In this document: piece by piece, positions 11,304 through 20,994 of the stretch | Layout of the letters: every line of letters begins with the position of its first letter | How positions within the stretch are numbered: the stretch's first letter is position 1 | Assembly (NCBI RefSeq): GCF_001667315.1 | Contig: NZ_LZHT01000075.1 | Span: 82,702-146,701 of the forward strand | Direction of reading: 5' to 3' | DNA: 64,000 bases | DNA from: Mycobacterium sp. 852002-10029_SCH5224772 | GTDB taxonomy: Bacteria > Actinomycetota > Actinomycetes > Mycobacteriales > Mycobacteriaceae | Notes under the pieces: model-generated | Databases searched by the model: none | What the model was told of the DNA's origin: nothing | The model's input: only the letters and a program-made list of their open reading frames with translations | Program-made: the position numbers and the translations under genes

Positions 11304-12359
11304 CTAGCGGTCGTGGGCCATTCCGTGGGTGGCGCCGTGCTCGGGCTCGCTCTCCGGATGTCCTCCGGGCGCGGCGGGCGAGTCCCCCCGGATGTCGATC
11401 CGCCAGCCGGTGAGCCGGGCGGCCAGCCGCGCGTTCTGGCCCTCCTTGCCGATGGCCAGTGACAGCTGGAAGTCGGGAACCACGACACGGGCGGCGCGGG
11501 CGGACTGGTCGATGATCGACACCGAGACCACCTTGGCCGGTGACAACGCGTTGGCGACGAAGCGGGCCGGGTCCTCGTCGTAGTCGATGATGTCGATTTT
11601 CTCTCCGGACAGCTCGCTCATCACGTTGCGGACCCGCTGCCCCATCGGACCGATGCAGGCGCCCTTGGCGTTGAGCCCGGGCAGGTTCGACTTCACCGCG
11701 ATCTTGGAACGATGGCCGGCCTCCCGCGCCACCGCCACGATCTCGACCGACTCGTCGGCGATCTCGGGCACCTCCAGGGAGAACAGCCTGCGGACCAGGT
11801 TGGGATGCGTGCGCGACAGCGTGATCAGCGGCTCTCGGGCCCCGCGGGTCACCCCGATCACATAGCACCGCACGCGGTTGCCGTGTTCGTAGCTTTCGCC
11901 GGGAACCTGTTCGGCCGCCGGGATCACGCCCTCGGAGGCCTTCGTCTCGGTGCCCATCCGGACCACCACCAGGCCGCGCGCGTTGGCCCGGTTGTCACGC
12001 TGGATGACGCCTGCGACGATCTCGCCCTCGCGGGTGGAGAACTCGCCGTACGTGCGCTCGTTTTCGGCGTCCCTGAATCGCTGCAGCATCACCTGGCGTG
12101 CGGTGGTGGCGGCGATGCGCCCGAAGCCCTCGGGGGTGTCGTCCCATTCGCTGATGACGTTGTCGTCTTCGTCCGTCTCCCGCGCGATCACCCGGACGAC
12201 ACCGGTCTTGCGGTCGATCTCGATCCGCGCGTCGTTCTGATGACCTTCGGTGTGCCGATAGGCGGTGAGCAGCGCGGACTTGATGGTCTCGAGCAGCTCG
12301 TTGACCGAGATGCCCCGATCCACCTCGATCGCGTGCAGTGCAGCCATGTCGATGTTCAT
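11304..12359 (-). CDS. nusA: Transcription termination/antitermination factor NusA
   Basis: A 351-residue protein (347 in M. tuberculosis). The N-terminal RNA-polymerase-binding domain is followed by an S1 domain (about 130-200) and two KH domains ([18 protein letters not shown] and [27 protein letters not shown]). It regulates pausing, Rho-dependent and intrinsic termination and rRNA antitermination. ATG 12359 overlaps, as TGATG, the stop of a 17-codon mini-ORF inside the MIRU unit that separates it from rimP, so translation is probably coupled. Confidence 0.97.
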   Translation of the reverse strand: MNIDMAALHAIEVDRGISVNELLETIKSALLTAYRHTEGHQNDARIEIDRKTGVVRVIARETDEDDNVISEWDDTPEGFGRIAATTARQVMLQRFRDAENERTYGEFSTREGEIVAGVIQRDNRANARGLVVVRMGTETKASEGVIPAAEQVPGESYEHGNRVRCYVIGVTRGAREPLITLSRTHPNLVRRLFSLEVPEIADESVEIVAVAREAGHRSKIAVKSNLPGLNAKGACIGPMGQRVRNVMSELSGEKIDIIDYDEDPARFVANALSPAKVVSVSIIDQSARAARVVVPDFQLSLAIGKEGQNARLAARLTGWRIDIRGDSPAAPGGHPESEPEHGATHGMAHDR

Positions 12360-12412
12360 CAGCGCCGCTCCTCCTCATCGCTACGCTCTGCATCGTCGCT
12401 GGCGCGGTTCAT
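12360..12412 (-). repeat. Single MIRU-type unit between rimP and nusA
   Basis: The 53-base insertion is bounded by a duplicated hexamer: ATGAAC (minus strand) at 12412-12407, at the rimP stop, and again at 12359-12354, the nusA start. Between them a mini-ORF (minus strand 12412-12359, 17 residues with [10 protein letters not shown]) runs from an ATG overlapping the rimP TGA to a TGA overlapping the nusA ATG. The unit also carries GAGGAGG upstream of nusA. The layout suggests insertion into an ancestral ATGA overlap. Confidence 0.85.
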
Positions 12413-12942
12413 GTTCCGGTCTCCGTCCTCCGGCCCTGACCCATACTCGCCAGTTCCAGTTCCGCTTGGGCAGGGGGCGAAAACTCCACCTGGACAACAG
12501 CTTTGACGACGTCACCGAGTGATATGTCACGTATCGCCCAGTCGCGGCCCGCGCGCACCACCAGCGCGACGGTGTCCTCGTTCGTTTCGCCGACACGGCC
12601 GGTCAGCTTCGATCCATCGGAGAGCACGACGTCGACCTTGCGGCCGCGGGCGCGACGGAAGTGCTTCGCGCTGGTCAGGGGGCGGTCCACGCCGGGCGAG
12701 GAGACCTCGAGCACGTAGTGGTCCCCGATGGTGTCCAGATCGTCGAGCAACGCCGACGCCGAGTGCGACAGCGTGGCGGCCGTGTCCAGATCGAGGCCGT
12801 TGTCGCCGTCGGCGATCACCGTGATGCGCGGTGGGTGGGTGCGTGCGTCGATGACCACGTCTTCGATGTCGTATCCCGCGCGCGCAAACTCTGCATCGAG
12901 TAGCTCGATCACCTGCGTCTGCGACGGTAGCCCGGTGGTCAC
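12409..12942 (-). CDS. rimP: Ribosome maturation factor RimP
   Basis: A 177-residue protein (Rv2842c equivalent). The two-domain RimP fold is recognised from [22 protein letters not shown] and the C-terminal Sm-like beta domain ([18 protein letters not shown]). It assists 30S assembly. It is the first gene of the nusA-infB operon here, with ATG at 12942. About 200 bases upstream separate it from the divergent lipoprotein gene and should contain the operon promoter; I see no clear consensus there. Confidence 0.93.
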   Translation of the reverse strand: MTTGLPSQTQVIELLDAEFARAGYDIEDVVIDARTHPPRITVIADGDNGLDLDTAATLSHSASALLDDLDTIGDHYVLEVSSPGVDRPLTSAKHFRRARGRKVDVVLSDGSKLTGRVGETNEDTVALVVRAGRDWAIRDISLGDVVKAVVQVEFSPPAQAELELASMGQGRRTETGT

Positions 12943-13144
12943 GGCGAGCTCCTCATCTTGAGTTGTCCGGTCATCTGGCGGATGTCGCCGCCGCGATGGC
13001 TTCGCGTCCGGCTTCCGGTGTCCCGGCGGAGGAACATACTGGCCATCCTCTGCGAGAACCAGCTATCCACGATACGCCAGGAATCGCGGATGGCGGCGCG
13101 ATCGCGTGCTGGCTTCGTACCCGCTCTCGCGCCGATGGCAGGAT

Positions 13145-13678
13145 GTGCTTGTGCCTAGCGCAGTTCCGTTCGTCAACCGGCGAGACGTCCTCTCCGGCGG
13201 CGTCGCTTTGGCCGCGCTGGGCGTGGTGTCCGCGTGCGGCAAGTCCGCTCCGAAGGCCCCGCCCGTCGAACAACTGCTGGGGCCGTTGGACCAAGCCCGC
13301 CGCGACAGCGCGCTGGCGGCTGCCGCCGCCGCGGCCGTCGGGAACCCTCCGCAGGTCGCCGCCGCGCTGACGGTGGTGGCGAGCCAACGCGCCGCGCACG
13401 CCCGCGCGCTGTCCACCGAGATCTCGCGCGCCGCCGGCAAGCTCGCTGCGCCGTCATCGAGCGAAACGACCAGCCCGAGCCAGGCCGAACCCGCCGGACC
13501 CCCGCCTCCCCCGCCACCGGTGGCCGATGTGATCAACGCGCTGCGCGCCTCGGCCGACAGCGCGGCTCGCCTGGTCGGCACCGAATCCGGCTACCGGGCG
13601 GGGTTGCTCGCCTCGGTCGCCGCATCATGCACGGCGTCCTACACCGTGGCGCTGGTGCCCGGGGGGCCGTCGATATGA
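13145..13678 (+). CDS. Tat-exported lipoprotein (Rv2843-like)
   Basis: A protein of about 177 residues. The N-terminus has the twin-arginine text NRRDVLSGG followed by a hydrophobic stretch and the lipobox VVSAC, so it should be exported folded by Tat and lipidated on that Cys. The rest is helical and Ala-rich with a Pro-rich break (PAGPPPPPPP). GTG at 13145 or 13151 are both possible starts. The stop overlaps the next gene's ATG (ATGA). Together the two look like an exported four-helix pair; function unknown. Confidence 0.75.
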   Translation: MLVPSAVPFVNRRDVLSGGVALAALGVVSACGKSAPKAPPVEQLLGPLDQARRDSALAAAAAAAVGNPPQVAAALTVVASQRAAHARALSTEISRAAGKLAAPSSSETTSPSQAEPAGPPPPPPPVADVINALRASADSAARLVGTESGYRAGLLASVAASCTASYTVALVPGGPSI

Positions 13679-14121
13679 CCTCGGGGAAGGACGCCGACAA
13701 CGCGGCGCTGTCTGACGCGCTGGCCATCGAACACTCGACGATCTACGGCTACGGCATCGTCTCGGCGCTGTCACCGCCCAGCGTGAACGGCATGGTGGTG
13801 GAGGCCCTCGATCAGCACCGCCAGCGTCGCGACGACGTCATCGCGATGCTGACCGCCCGCAAGGTCACCGCTCCGGTCGCCGCGGCCGGCTATCAGCTGC
13901 CCATGGTGGTCGGCAGCCCCGCGGACGCGGCGCGGCTGGCCGTGCGGATGGAGAACGACGGCGCGGGCGCGTGGCGCGTCGTCGCCGAACACGCCGAGAC
14001 CGCCGAGGATCGGGCGTTTGCCTCGACGGCGCTGATTCAGAGCGCGGTCATGGCCGCCCGGTGGAACCGCGTGTTGGGCGCCTGGCCCATCACGACAAGC
14101 TTCCCGGGCGGCAACGACTAA
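13675..14121 (+). CDS. DUF4439 ferritin-like protein (Rv2844-like)
   Basis: A 148-residue all-helical protein, translationally coupled to the lipoprotein by an ATGA overlap. Residues [18 protein letters not shown], then [17 protein letters not shown], show the E-x-x-Y and H spacing of ferritin-like DUF4439 proteins; metal binding is not proven by sequence. No signal peptide is present, so it is either cytoplasmic or exported with the Tat partner. The 3' end overlaps proS by 4 bases convergently. Confidence 0.8.
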   Translation: MTSGKDADNAALSDALAIEHSTIYGYGIVSALSPPSVNGMVVEALDQHRQRRDDVIAMLTARKVTAPVAAAGYQLPMVVGSPADAARLAVRMENDGAGAWRVVAEHAETAEDRAFASTALIQSAVMAARWNRVLGAWPITTSFPGGND

Positions 14122-15866
14122 CCGTTGAGGGCGGCCGCGATGTCGCTGGCCAGCGACGGCCCGGTTGCCAGCTCGCGGGTTTGCCCACCGAAACGGTCGC
14201 GCAACTCCACCACGCCGTCCGCCCAGCCGCGCCCCACCACCACGATCCAGGGCACGCCCAGCAACTCGGCATCCTTGAACTTCACGCCGGGCGAGGCCTG
14301 CCGGTCATCGAGCAGCACCTCGACGCCCAGCCGGTCCAGTTCGGCGGCCAGCTCGGTGGCCCCGCTGCGGGCCTGGGCGTCTTTGTTGGCGATCACCAGG
14401 TGGACGTCGAACGGGGCGACGGCCGACGGCCAGCGCAGCCCCAGCTCGTCGTGGTGCTGCTCGGCGATCACGGCCACCATCCGCGACACCCCCAGGCCGT
14501 AGGAGCCCATGGTCAGGCGCACCGGCTTGCCGTCCTCGCCGAGCACGTCGACGGTGAACGCGTCGGTGTATTTGCGGCCGAGCTGGAAGATGTGCGCGAC
14601 CTCGATGCCGCGCGCGGACACCAGCGGGCCCGCGCCGTCCGGCGAGGGGTCGCCGTCGCGCACGTCGGCCGCCTCGATGGTGCCGTCGGCGGTGAAATCC
14701 CGGCCGGCGACCAGCCCGACGACGTGCCGGCCCGGCTCGTCGGCCCCGGTGATCCAGCTGGTGCCGTCGACGACCCGCGGGTCGACCAGGTAGCGAACAC
14801 CGTTGCCTTGCAATGCCTTCGGTCCGATGTATCCCCTGACCAGGAAGGGGTATTTGGCGAAGTCGGCGTCGTCGAGCATCGCGTATTCGGAAGGTTCGAG
14901 CGCCGCGCCCAGCCGCTTGTCGTCGACCTCGCGGTCACCGGGCAGCCCGATGGCCAGCAACTCCCAGTCCCCGCCCGGTTCGCGCACCTTGAGCAGGACG
15001 TTCTTCAACGTGTCGGCCGCGGTGACCGCGCGCCCCAGGTCGGCGGTGTTGGCCCAGTCCACCAGGGTGGCGATGGTCGGGGTGTCGCCGGTGTCGTGGA
15101 CCACCGCCTCGGGCAGTCCATCGATGGGCTGCGCCTCGGGGCGGGCGGTCACGACGGCCTCGACGTTGGCCGCGTAGCCGGACTGCAGGCACCGCACGAA
15201 GGTGTCCTCGCCGACCGGACTTTCGGCCAGGAACTCCTCGGAGGCGCTGCCGCCCATGGCGCCGGAGACCGCGGACACGATGACGTAACGCACCTGCAGG
15301 CGCGCGAAGATGCGCTGATAGGCCTCGCGGTGCGCGTGATAGGCGGCCGCCAGGCCGGCGTCGTCGATGTCGAAGGAGTAGGAGTCCTTCATCAGAAACT
15401 CCCGCACGCGCAGGATGCCGGCCCGCGGCCGCGCCTCGTCACGGTATTTGTTCTGGATTTGGTAGAGCAGGACCGGAAAGTCTTTGTAGGAGCTGTATTC
15501 ACCCTTGACGGTCAGGGTGAACAGCTCTTCGTGGGTGGGGCCCAACATGTAGTCGTTGCCGCGGCGGTCCTGTAGCCGAAAGACCGAGTCGCCGTATTCG
15601 GTCCACCGGTTCGTCGCCTCGTACGGCGCGCGGGGCAGCAGGGCGGGAAACAGGATCTCTTGCCCGCCAATGGCGTTCATCTCCTCGCGGACGATGCGCT
15701 CGATGCGGCGCAGCACCCGCAACCCCAGCGGCAGCCAGCTGTACAGGCCGGGCGCGACGGGCCGGATGTAGCCGGCCCGGATCAGCAGCTTGTGGCTGGC
15801 GACTTCGGCGTCGGCGGGATCATCGCGCAACGTGCGCAAAAACAGCTCAGACATCCGGGTGATCAC
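14118..15866 (-). CDS. proS: Prolyl-tRNA synthetase
   Basis: A 582-residue class II aminoacyl-tRNA synthetase of the bacterial (ProS type 1) form with the inserted editing domain. Motif 2/3 regions are visible ([31 protein letters not shown] split around motif 2; [21 protein letters not shown] motif 3); the INS editing domain occupies about 230-390 and the anticodon-binding domain the C-terminus. Start at 15866; an ATG at 15854 is also possible. Confidence 0.97.
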   Translation of the reverse strand: MITRMSELFLRTLRDDPADAEVASHKLLIRAGYIRPVAPGLYSWLPLGLRVLRRIERIVREEMNAIGGQEILFPALLPRAPYEATNRWTEYGDSVFRLQDRRGNDYMLGPTHEELFTLTVKGEYSSYKDFPVLLYQIQNKYRDEARPRAGILRVREFLMKDSYSFDIDDAGLAAAYHAHREAYQRIFARLQVRYVIVSAVSGAMGGSASEEFLAESPVGEDTFVRCLQSGYAANVEAVVTARPEAQPIDGLPEAVVHDTGDTPTIATLVDWANTADLGRAVTAADTLKNVLLKVREPGGDWELLAIGLPGDREVDDKRLGAALEPSEYAMLDDADFAKYPFLVRGYIGPKALQGNGVRYLVDPRVVDGTSWITGADEPGRHVVGLVAGRDFTADGTIEAADVRDGDPSPDGAGPLVSARGIEVAHIFQLGRKYTDAFTVDVLGEDGKPVRLTMGSYGLGVSRMVAVIAEQHHDELGLRWPSAVAPFDVHLVIANKDAQARSGATELAAELDRLGVEVLLDDRQASPGVKFKDAELLGVPWIVVVGRGWADGVVELRDRFGGQTRELATGPSLASDIAAALNG

Positions 15867-15966
15867 AGCGGGCCAGCCTAGCTTGCGAAGGGCATGGCGA
15901 CGATGCGGGCCGTGACGACCTGTCGTACGGGGGTGGCCGATGCGTGCGGCATCGTCGAGGCGCGCA

Positions 15967-16027
15967 CGCGAAAGTGCAATTGGCGACGCGTTTCCCGAGT
16001 AGGGGTGTCGATAGTTGCACTCTCGCG
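15967..16027. repeat. Imperfect palindrome between efpA and proS
   Basis: Arms CGCGAAAGTGCAAT (15967-15980) and GTTGCACTCTCGCG (16014-16027) are complementary at 12 of 14 positions. The region lies downstream of efpA and upstream of proS. A transcript from efpA would form a long stem here, so it may end efpA transcription; no U-run follows. The outer part of each arm (CGCGA followed by GT) resembles the hairpins near 18927 and 57948. Confidence 0.5.
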
Positions 16028-16040
16028 GAGAGCGAGGGAG

Positions 16041-17648
16041 CTACAGCTCCCCGGCGTCCATCGCTTCCTTGACCTCTTGCGCGTGCGCAACCTGGTCGGG
16101 GGTGTAGCCGATGAGCAGCGCCGCCGCGCCGACGATGACGGCCACGCCGGCCACCCACAGCAGGCCGTAGGTGTAACCGTGGTCAAGCGCCTGCAGCTGC
16201 GCGTCGTTCATGAATTTCACGGGACCGGTGGTGCCACCCAAATACAGTGTCCGCGAAGTGATCACGGCCTGGATGACGGCCAACACCAGCGGCCCGCCCA
16301 AGCTTTGCAGCATCAGCGTGACGGCCGATACGGGGCCGATCTGGTCGAAACCCACGCCGGCGATGGCCGACAGCGTCAGGGGGACGACGGCCATGCCGAT
16401 GCCGATCCCGCCGACCACGATGGGCAGCACCAGGTTGGGGAAGTAGGCGACGCCGCGGTGCATGAACGCCCAGCCGTACAGCATCGCCCAGAACAGCAGG
16501 ACGCCGCCGCCGATGGTCAAGACGCGTGGCGAGAACCGTGAGACCAGCTGCGAGGAAACGCCGAGACCGATTCCCATCGCGATGACGAACGGGATGAAGC
16601 CGACGCCGGCGTGCAGCGCGCTGTAGCCGAGGATGTCCTGCACGTACAGGCCGATGCACACGGTCAGGCTGAACATCAGCCCGCCGGCCAAAAAGATCGC
16701 GATGAAGGTGGCCAACCGATTGCGGTCACGGAACAGATCGAAAGGCACGACGGGGTTTTCGGCGCTGCGCTCCACGATGATGAAGGCCAGCGCCGCGCCC
16801 ATCGCCACCACACCCGAGCCGACGGTGGTGAGCGAAACCCAGCCCTTTTCCGGGCCCATCGAGAAGGCGAACACCGCGGCGGTGCACGTCAGGGTGGCCA
16901 GCATGGCGCCGGTGGCGTCCAGCTTCATCCGCTCGCGGTTGGTCTCGCGCAGCGCGGTGCGGGCCAGATAGATCATCACCAGGCCGATCGGCACGTTCAC
17001 CAGGAACGCCAGCCGCCACGACACCTCGGTCAGCGCTCCGCCGACCACCAGACCCATCACCGAGCCGATAGCCGTCATCGCGGCGAACACCGCCGTCGCG
17101 AAGTTACGCGCCGGCCCCTTGGGGAACGTCGTCGCCACCAGCGCCAGGCCCGTCGGCGAGGCGATGGCCGACCCGACGCCCTGCGACAGCCGGGCGATGA
17201 CCATGGTCGCCTCGTCCCAGGCGACCGCGCACAGCACCGAAGAAATGGTGAACAGCGCGACACCGACGATGAACGTGCGCTTGCGCCCGATGGTGTCGCC
17301 GAGTCGGCCGCCGAGCAGCATCAGCCCGCCGAATGTCAGCACATAGGCGGTGATCACCCAGCTGCGGCCGGCGTCGGACAGGCTGAGCTCGTTTTGGATC
17401 TTGGGCAGAGCGACGATCGCGACGGTGCTGTCCATCGTCGCAAGCAGCTGCATACCGCCGATGGCGACGACGGCCGCGATGAAGCGTCGCGACGGCAGCC
17501 ACGCCGGGTAGTACTTGCTGATGCGATTTGAGGCGGTCTCCGCCGGGGGCTTTGAGGCGGTCTCCGCCGGGCGCGCCGGGGCCGGACGATCGGGGCGTGC
17601 AGACGTCCAGTTTTGGACAGCGCGCTCTGAGTCGTTGAGAGCCGTCAT
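16041..17648 (-). CDS. efpA: MFS efflux pump EfpA
   Basis: A 535-residue, 14-helix major-facilitator drug:H+ antiporter of the QacA subfamily (Rv2846c equivalent). The MFS motif A GGRLGDTIGRKR follows helix 2, and antiporter motif C-like Gly-rich text is in helix 5 (AIGSVMGLVVGGAL). Residues 1-50 are a cytoplasmic Pro/Ala-rich lead containing a near-perfect duplication (PAETAS twice). Substrates in relatives include isoniazid-linked compounds and lipids. The gene begins 33 bases after cysG; a TTACAGTAA palindrome lies just upstream of its ATG. Confidence 0.95.
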   Translation of the reverse strand: MTALNDSERAVQNWTSARPDRPAPARPAETASKPPAETASNRISKYYPAWLPSRRFIAAVVAIGGMQLLATMDSTVAIVALPKIQNELSLSDAGRSWVITAYVLTFGGLMLLGGRLGDTIGRKRTFIVGVALFTISSVLCAVAWDEATMVIARLSQGVGSAIASPTGLALVATTFPKGPARNFATAVFAAMTAIGSVMGLVVGGALTEVSWRLAFLVNVPIGLVMIYLARTALRETNRERMKLDATGAMLATLTCTAAVFAFSMGPEKGWVSLTTVGSGVVAMGAALAFIIVERSAENPVVPFDLFRDRNRLATFIAIFLAGGLMFSLTVCIGLYVQDILGYSALHAGVGFIPFVIAMGIGLGVSSQLVSRFSPRVLTIGGGVLLFWAMLYGWAFMHRGVAYFPNLVLPIVVGGIGIGMAVVPLTLSAIAGVGFDQIGPVSAVTLMLQSLGGPLVLAVIQAVITSRTLYLGGTTGPVKFMNDAQLQALDHGYTYGLLWVAGVAVIVGAAALLIGYTPDQVAHAQEVKEAMDAGEL

Positions 17649-17659
17649 AAAGGGTTACC

Positions 17660-17668
17660 TTACAGTAA
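17660..17668. promoter_or_regulatory. Possible operator in efpA leader
   Basis: TTACAGTAA is a 9-base odd-centred palindrome lying 12 bases upstream of the efpA ATG, inside an unusually AT-rich 35-base gap that also has GTTTAAAC (17680-17687). AT-rich palindromes of this form are common TetR-type sites in mycobacteria, and efpA is drug-inducible in relatives. This is a sequence resemblance only. Confidence 0.25.
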
Positions 17669-17681
17669 TCTTAAGAACCGT

Positions 17682-18887
17682 TTAAACCCCGAAAGCCGCC
17701 ACAGCCCCGATCACGACGATCGCGGGAGGTCGGATACCTTCGGCCCGAATCTTCTCGGGCGTGTCGGCCAGGGTGGCCCGCAAAGTATGTTGAGCGGCCG
17801 TCGTTCCATGCTGCACCACCAGTACGGGCGTATCCGCAGGTCGACCGCCCTTCAACAGGGCCTGGGCGAAGAGTTCGATGCGCTCGACCGCCATCAGCAA
17901 AACGATAGTGCCCGACAGTGCGGCCAGCGCGTCCCAATTCACTAACGATTCGGGATGCCCGGGCGGGAGATGGCCGCTGACCACGACGAATTCGTGATTG
18001 ATCGCCCGATGGGTGACGGGAACGCCCGCCAATGCGGGCACACCTATGGCGCTTGTCACACCCGGCACCACCGTGACCGGGATGCCGGCGTCGGCGCACG
18101 CGAGCACCTCCTCGTAGCCGCGGGCGAACACGAAGGGGTCGCCCCCCTTGAGGCGCACCACAAAGCTTCCGGCCCGGGCGCGTTCGATCATGACGTCGTT
18201 GATGGCGTCCTGGGCCATCGCCCGCCCGTAGGGAATCTTGGCCGCGTCGATGACGTCCACGTGCGGCGGTAGTTCGGCGAGCAGTTCGGGCGGCGCGAGG
18301 CGGTCGGCGACAACGACGTCGGCCTGAGCGAGCAACCGGCGGCCGCGCACGGTGATCAGTTCCGGGTCACCGGGACCGCCGCCGATCAGCGCCACGCTGC
18401 CCTTGACGGCGTCGGAGCTCACCGGGCCTTCGGGGGTGATGACCCCGGTCTGCAATGCCTCCCGGATGGCCGAGCGGATCGCCGCCGAGCGCCGGTGCTC
18501 TCCGCCGGCCAGGACGCCGACGGACAATCCCGCGTAGCTGAACGATGCCGGCGTTACCGCGGTTCCCTCGATGGCGATGTCCGCCCGGACGCAGAAGATT
18601 TGGCGGCTTTCGGCCTCGGCGACCACGGCCTCGTTGACGCGCGGGTCATCGGTGGCCGCGATCGCGTACCAGGCCCCGTCGAGGTCGCCGCCGCGGTATT
18701 CGCGCAATGCCAGGGTGATTCCGGTCATCGCCTCGACCGACCTGGTGGCGCTGCGGGAGATGACGTGGACATCGGCGCCACTGGCGATGAGCAACGGCAG
18801 CCGGCGCTGGGCAACGGTGCCGCCGCCGACGACGACGACCTTCCTGCCGGTCAGCCGCAGGCCGACGAGGTAGGCGCTCTCAGTCAC
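17682..18887 (-). CDS. cysG: Siroheme/precorrin-2 synthase CysG (fused SUMT and precorrin-2 dehydrogenase)
   Basis: A 401-residue fusion. Residues 1-150 are the NAD-binding precorrin-2 dehydrogenase (KVVVVGGGTVAQRRLPLL); residues about 160-401 are the SAM-dependent uroporphyrinogen-III methyltransferase (ALIGGGPGDPELITVRG, VVRLKGGDPFVFARG). The product feeds siroheme and cobalamin, matching the neighbouring cobB and cobO. The GTG start at 18887 follows a short gap after cobB that contains a hairpin. Confidence 0.95.
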   Translation of the reverse strand: MTESAYLVGLRLTGRKVVVVGGGTVAQRRLPLLIASGADVHVISRSATRSVEAMTGITLALREYRGGDLDGAWYAIAATDDPRVNEAVVAEAESRQIFCVRADIAIEGTAVTPASFSYAGLSVGVLAGGEHRRSAAIRSAIREALQTGVITPEGPVSSDAVKGSVALIGGGPGDPELITVRGRRLLAQADVVVADRLAPPELLAELPPHVDVIDAAKIPYGRAMAQDAINDVMIERARAGSFVVRLKGGDPFVFARGYEEVLACADAGIPVTVVPGVTSAIGVPALAGVPVTHRAINHEFVVVSGHLPPGHPESLVNWDALAALSGTIVLLMAVERIELFAQALLKGGRPADTPVLVVQHGTTAAQHTLRATLADTPEKIRAEGIRPPAIVVIGAVAAFGV

Positions 18888-18926
18888 CCGGCAAGCTTAG
18901 TGGTTGTCGATGCTGGCGCCGCGCGC

Positions 18927-18972
18927 GTAACGCCACTGTGGGTTTGCCCAACTTTTGCCACCCTGGCGTTAC
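18927..18972. terminator. Nested hairpin at the cobB end
   Basis: GTAACGCCA (18927-18935) pairs perfectly with TGGCGTTAC (18964-18972); inside, TGGG (18939-18942) pairs with CCCA (18947-18950) around a TTTG loop. The right arm contains the cobB stop codon. It sits between cobB and cysG on the same strand, so it may attenuate read-through into cysG; no U-run is present. Confidence 0.45.
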
Positions 18973-20360
18973 ATTCGCGGACGGGCGGGCCGGGCGGCGT
19001 GTGCGACGAAGCGCGCCACCGCGTCCGGCGCGGCGGCCGGATGGGTGTGCAGATACGAGGCGTGCACACCGCCGTGCACGACGCCTTCGCGCACGGGTGC
19101 GCCCCCATGGTCGGCGTCGTGGGCCCGGTAGATCCATGCCGGTTGATAGCCGTCGCTGAATGTGACTGCGGTGCGGTGGAATTCGTGCCCGACGGCCCGT
19201 TGGCCTGCGGTGTAGAGCGGGGAATCGGCGACGACGACGGCATCGCGGTAGGCCAGCGTCAGCTGCGGCGTGAACCGTGCCTGCCCGTCCAGCACGCCGC
19301 ACATCGGATGGCCGTCAAGTTCGGTGGCCAAATAGATCAGTCCGGCGCACTCGGCGTGGATGGGCGCCCCGGCGGCGGCGAGTTCCTTGATCTGCCGGCG
19401 TACGACCTCGTTGGCGGACAGTTCCGCGGTGAACTGTTCGGGAAAACCGCCGGGCAACAACACCGCATCGGTGCCGTCGGGCAACGCGTCGCCGAGCGGA
19501 TCGAATGCGGCGACGTCCGCGCCGGCCGCCGCCAGCAGCTCCGCGTGCTCGGCGTAGCCGAAGCTGAAGGCCTTGCCGGCCGCCACGGCCACGGTGGCGC
19601 GGTGGCGCGGCGTCTCCCCCACGGCCGTCGCCGGATCCCACGGCTGTTCCGCGACCGGGCCTCGCGCGACCGCAGCCACCGCCGCGAGGTCGACGTGGCG
19701 GGCGACCAAAGCAGTCATCGCGTCGACCGCGAGCCGGGCCCGGCGCCCGTACTCCACCGCGGTGACCAGCCCCAAATACCGTGTGGGCAGCTCTAATTCG
19801 GCGGTGCGCGGGATGGCGCCCAGCACCGGGACACCGGCCTGCTCGCACGCCTGCCGCAGCACCTGCTCATGCCGGGCCGAGCCGACCCGGTTCAGGATCA
19901 CGCCGGCAACCCGGGTGGTGTTGTCGAACGTCGAAAAGCCGTGCAGCAGTGCGGCGATGCTCTGGCTTTGACCGCGTGCGTCGACGACCAGGACGACGGG
20001 CGCACCCAGCAGTCCGGCGACGTGGGCGGTCGATCCGGCGGCGGGGGTGGCGGCGGACGGCCCGATCCGCCCGTCGAACAGCCCCATCACGCCTTCGATC
20101 ACGGCGATGTCCGCGCCGCCGGCGCCGTGGGCGTACAGCGGGCCGATAAGACCCTCCCCGACCAGTACCGGGTCGAGGTTGCGGCCGGGACGGCCGGCGG
20201 CGAGGCCGTGATAGCCGGGGTCGATGAAGTCCGGCCCCACCTTGAACGGCGCCACGGTGTGGCCCGCCCGCCGCAAAGCACCGATCAAACCCGTTGCCAC
20301 CGTGGTTTTTCCGCTGCCGGAGGCGGACGCGGCGAGGACCACAGCGGGAACACTCACCAC
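18969..20360 (-). CDS. cobB: Cobyrinic/hydrogenobyrinic acid a,c-diamide synthase
   Basis: A 463-residue ATP-dependent amidase (Rv2848c equivalent). The N-terminal DTBS-like domain has the P-loop LAASASGSGKTTVATGL; the C-terminal class-I glutaminase-like domain holds AECAGLIYLA with the catalytic Cys and GYQPAWIYRAH near the end with His. It amidates the a and c side chains in cobalamin synthesis using glutamine. Its 5' end overlaps the cobO 3' end by 7 bases. Confidence 0.95.
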   Translation of the reverse strand: MVSVPAVVLAASASGSGKTTVATGLIGALRRAGHTVAPFKVGPDFIDPGYHGLAAGRPGRNLDPVLVGEGLIGPLYAHGAGGADIAVIEGVMGLFDGRIGPSAATPAAGSTAHVAGLLGAPVVLVVDARGQSQSIAALLHGFSTFDNTTRVAGVILNRVGSARHEQVLRQACEQAGVPVLGAIPRTAELELPTRYLGLVTAVEYGRRARLAVDAMTALVARHVDLAAVAAVARGPVAEQPWDPATAVGETPRHRATVAVAAGKAFSFGYAEHAELLAAAGADVAAFDPLGDALPDGTDAVLLPGGFPEQFTAELSANEVVRRQIKELAAAGAPIHAECAGLIYLATELDGHPMCGVLDGQARFTPQLTLAYRDAVVVADSPLYTAGQRAVGHEFHRTAVTFSDGYQPAWIYRAHDADHGGAPVREGVVHGGVHASYLHTHPAAAPDAVARFVAHAARPARPRM

Positions 20361-20968
20361 TCGATGCCCTTCTGCCCCTTACGCCCGGCGTCCATCGGGT
20401 GCTTGACCTTGGTCATCTCGGTGACCAGGTCCGCCGCATCGACCAACCGCTGCGGGGCATCGCGTCCGGTGATGACGACATGCTGATGACCGGGCCGCGC
20501 CGAGAGCACCTCGACCACCTCGTCGACCTCCACCCAGCCCCACTTCAGCGGATAGGTGAACTCATCGAGCACGTAGAAGTCATGGCGCTGGGCGGCCAGC
20601 CGGCGCGCGACCTCGGCCCAGCCATCGGCCGCGGCCGCCGCGTGATCGATGTCGCTGCCCGCCTTGCGCGTCCAGGACCAGCCCGCACCCATCTTGTGCC
20701 ACTCGACGGGCGCACCGGCCTGGTGCTGATCGTGCACGTCGCCGAGCGCGGCGAAGGCCGCCTCCTCGCCCACCTTCCACTTGGCGCTCTTGACGAACTG
20801 GAACACCGCGACCGAGAGCCCGGCATTCCAGGCCCGCAACGCCATTCCGAACGCCGCCGTTGACTTACCCTTGCCGGCGCCGGTGTGCACCGCCAGCACC
20901 GGCGTGTGGCGGCGCGCCCGGGTGGTCAGGCCGTCATCGGGAACGTGAATCGGAACGCCTTGCGGCAT
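20354..20968 (-). CDS. cobO: Cob(I)yrinic acid a,c-diamide adenosyltransferase
   Basis: A 204-residue CobA/CobO-type ATP:corrinoid adenosyltransferase. The P-loop variant VHTGAGKGKSTAAFGMALRA and the YPLKWGWVEVDEVVEVL, VITGRDAP segments are diagnostic. It transfers the 5'-deoxyadenosyl group to cobalt, so it acts directly with CobB and the adjacent chelatase. ATG at 20968; 26 bases separate it from the upstream chelatase gene. Confidence 0.96.
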   Translation of the reverse strand: MPQGVPIHVPDDGLTTRARRHTPVLAVHTGAGKGKSTAAFGMALRAWNAGLSVAVFQFVKSAKWKVGEEAAFAALGDVHDQHQAGAPVEWHKMGAGWSWTRKAGSDIDHAAAAADGWAEVARRLAAQRHDFYVLDEFTYPLKWGWVEVDEVVEVLSARPGHQHVVITGRDAPQRLVDAADLVTEMTKVKHPMDAGRKGQKGIEW

Positions 20969-20994
20969 AACATGTTACCTTTCTCAGGGTTTTC

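Noticed and set aside
12943..13144. Promoter elements in the rimP/lipoprotein divergent gap
   Set aside because: No convincing -35/-10 pair, operator or hairpin seen in about 200 bases; promoters must be present but cannot be placed.
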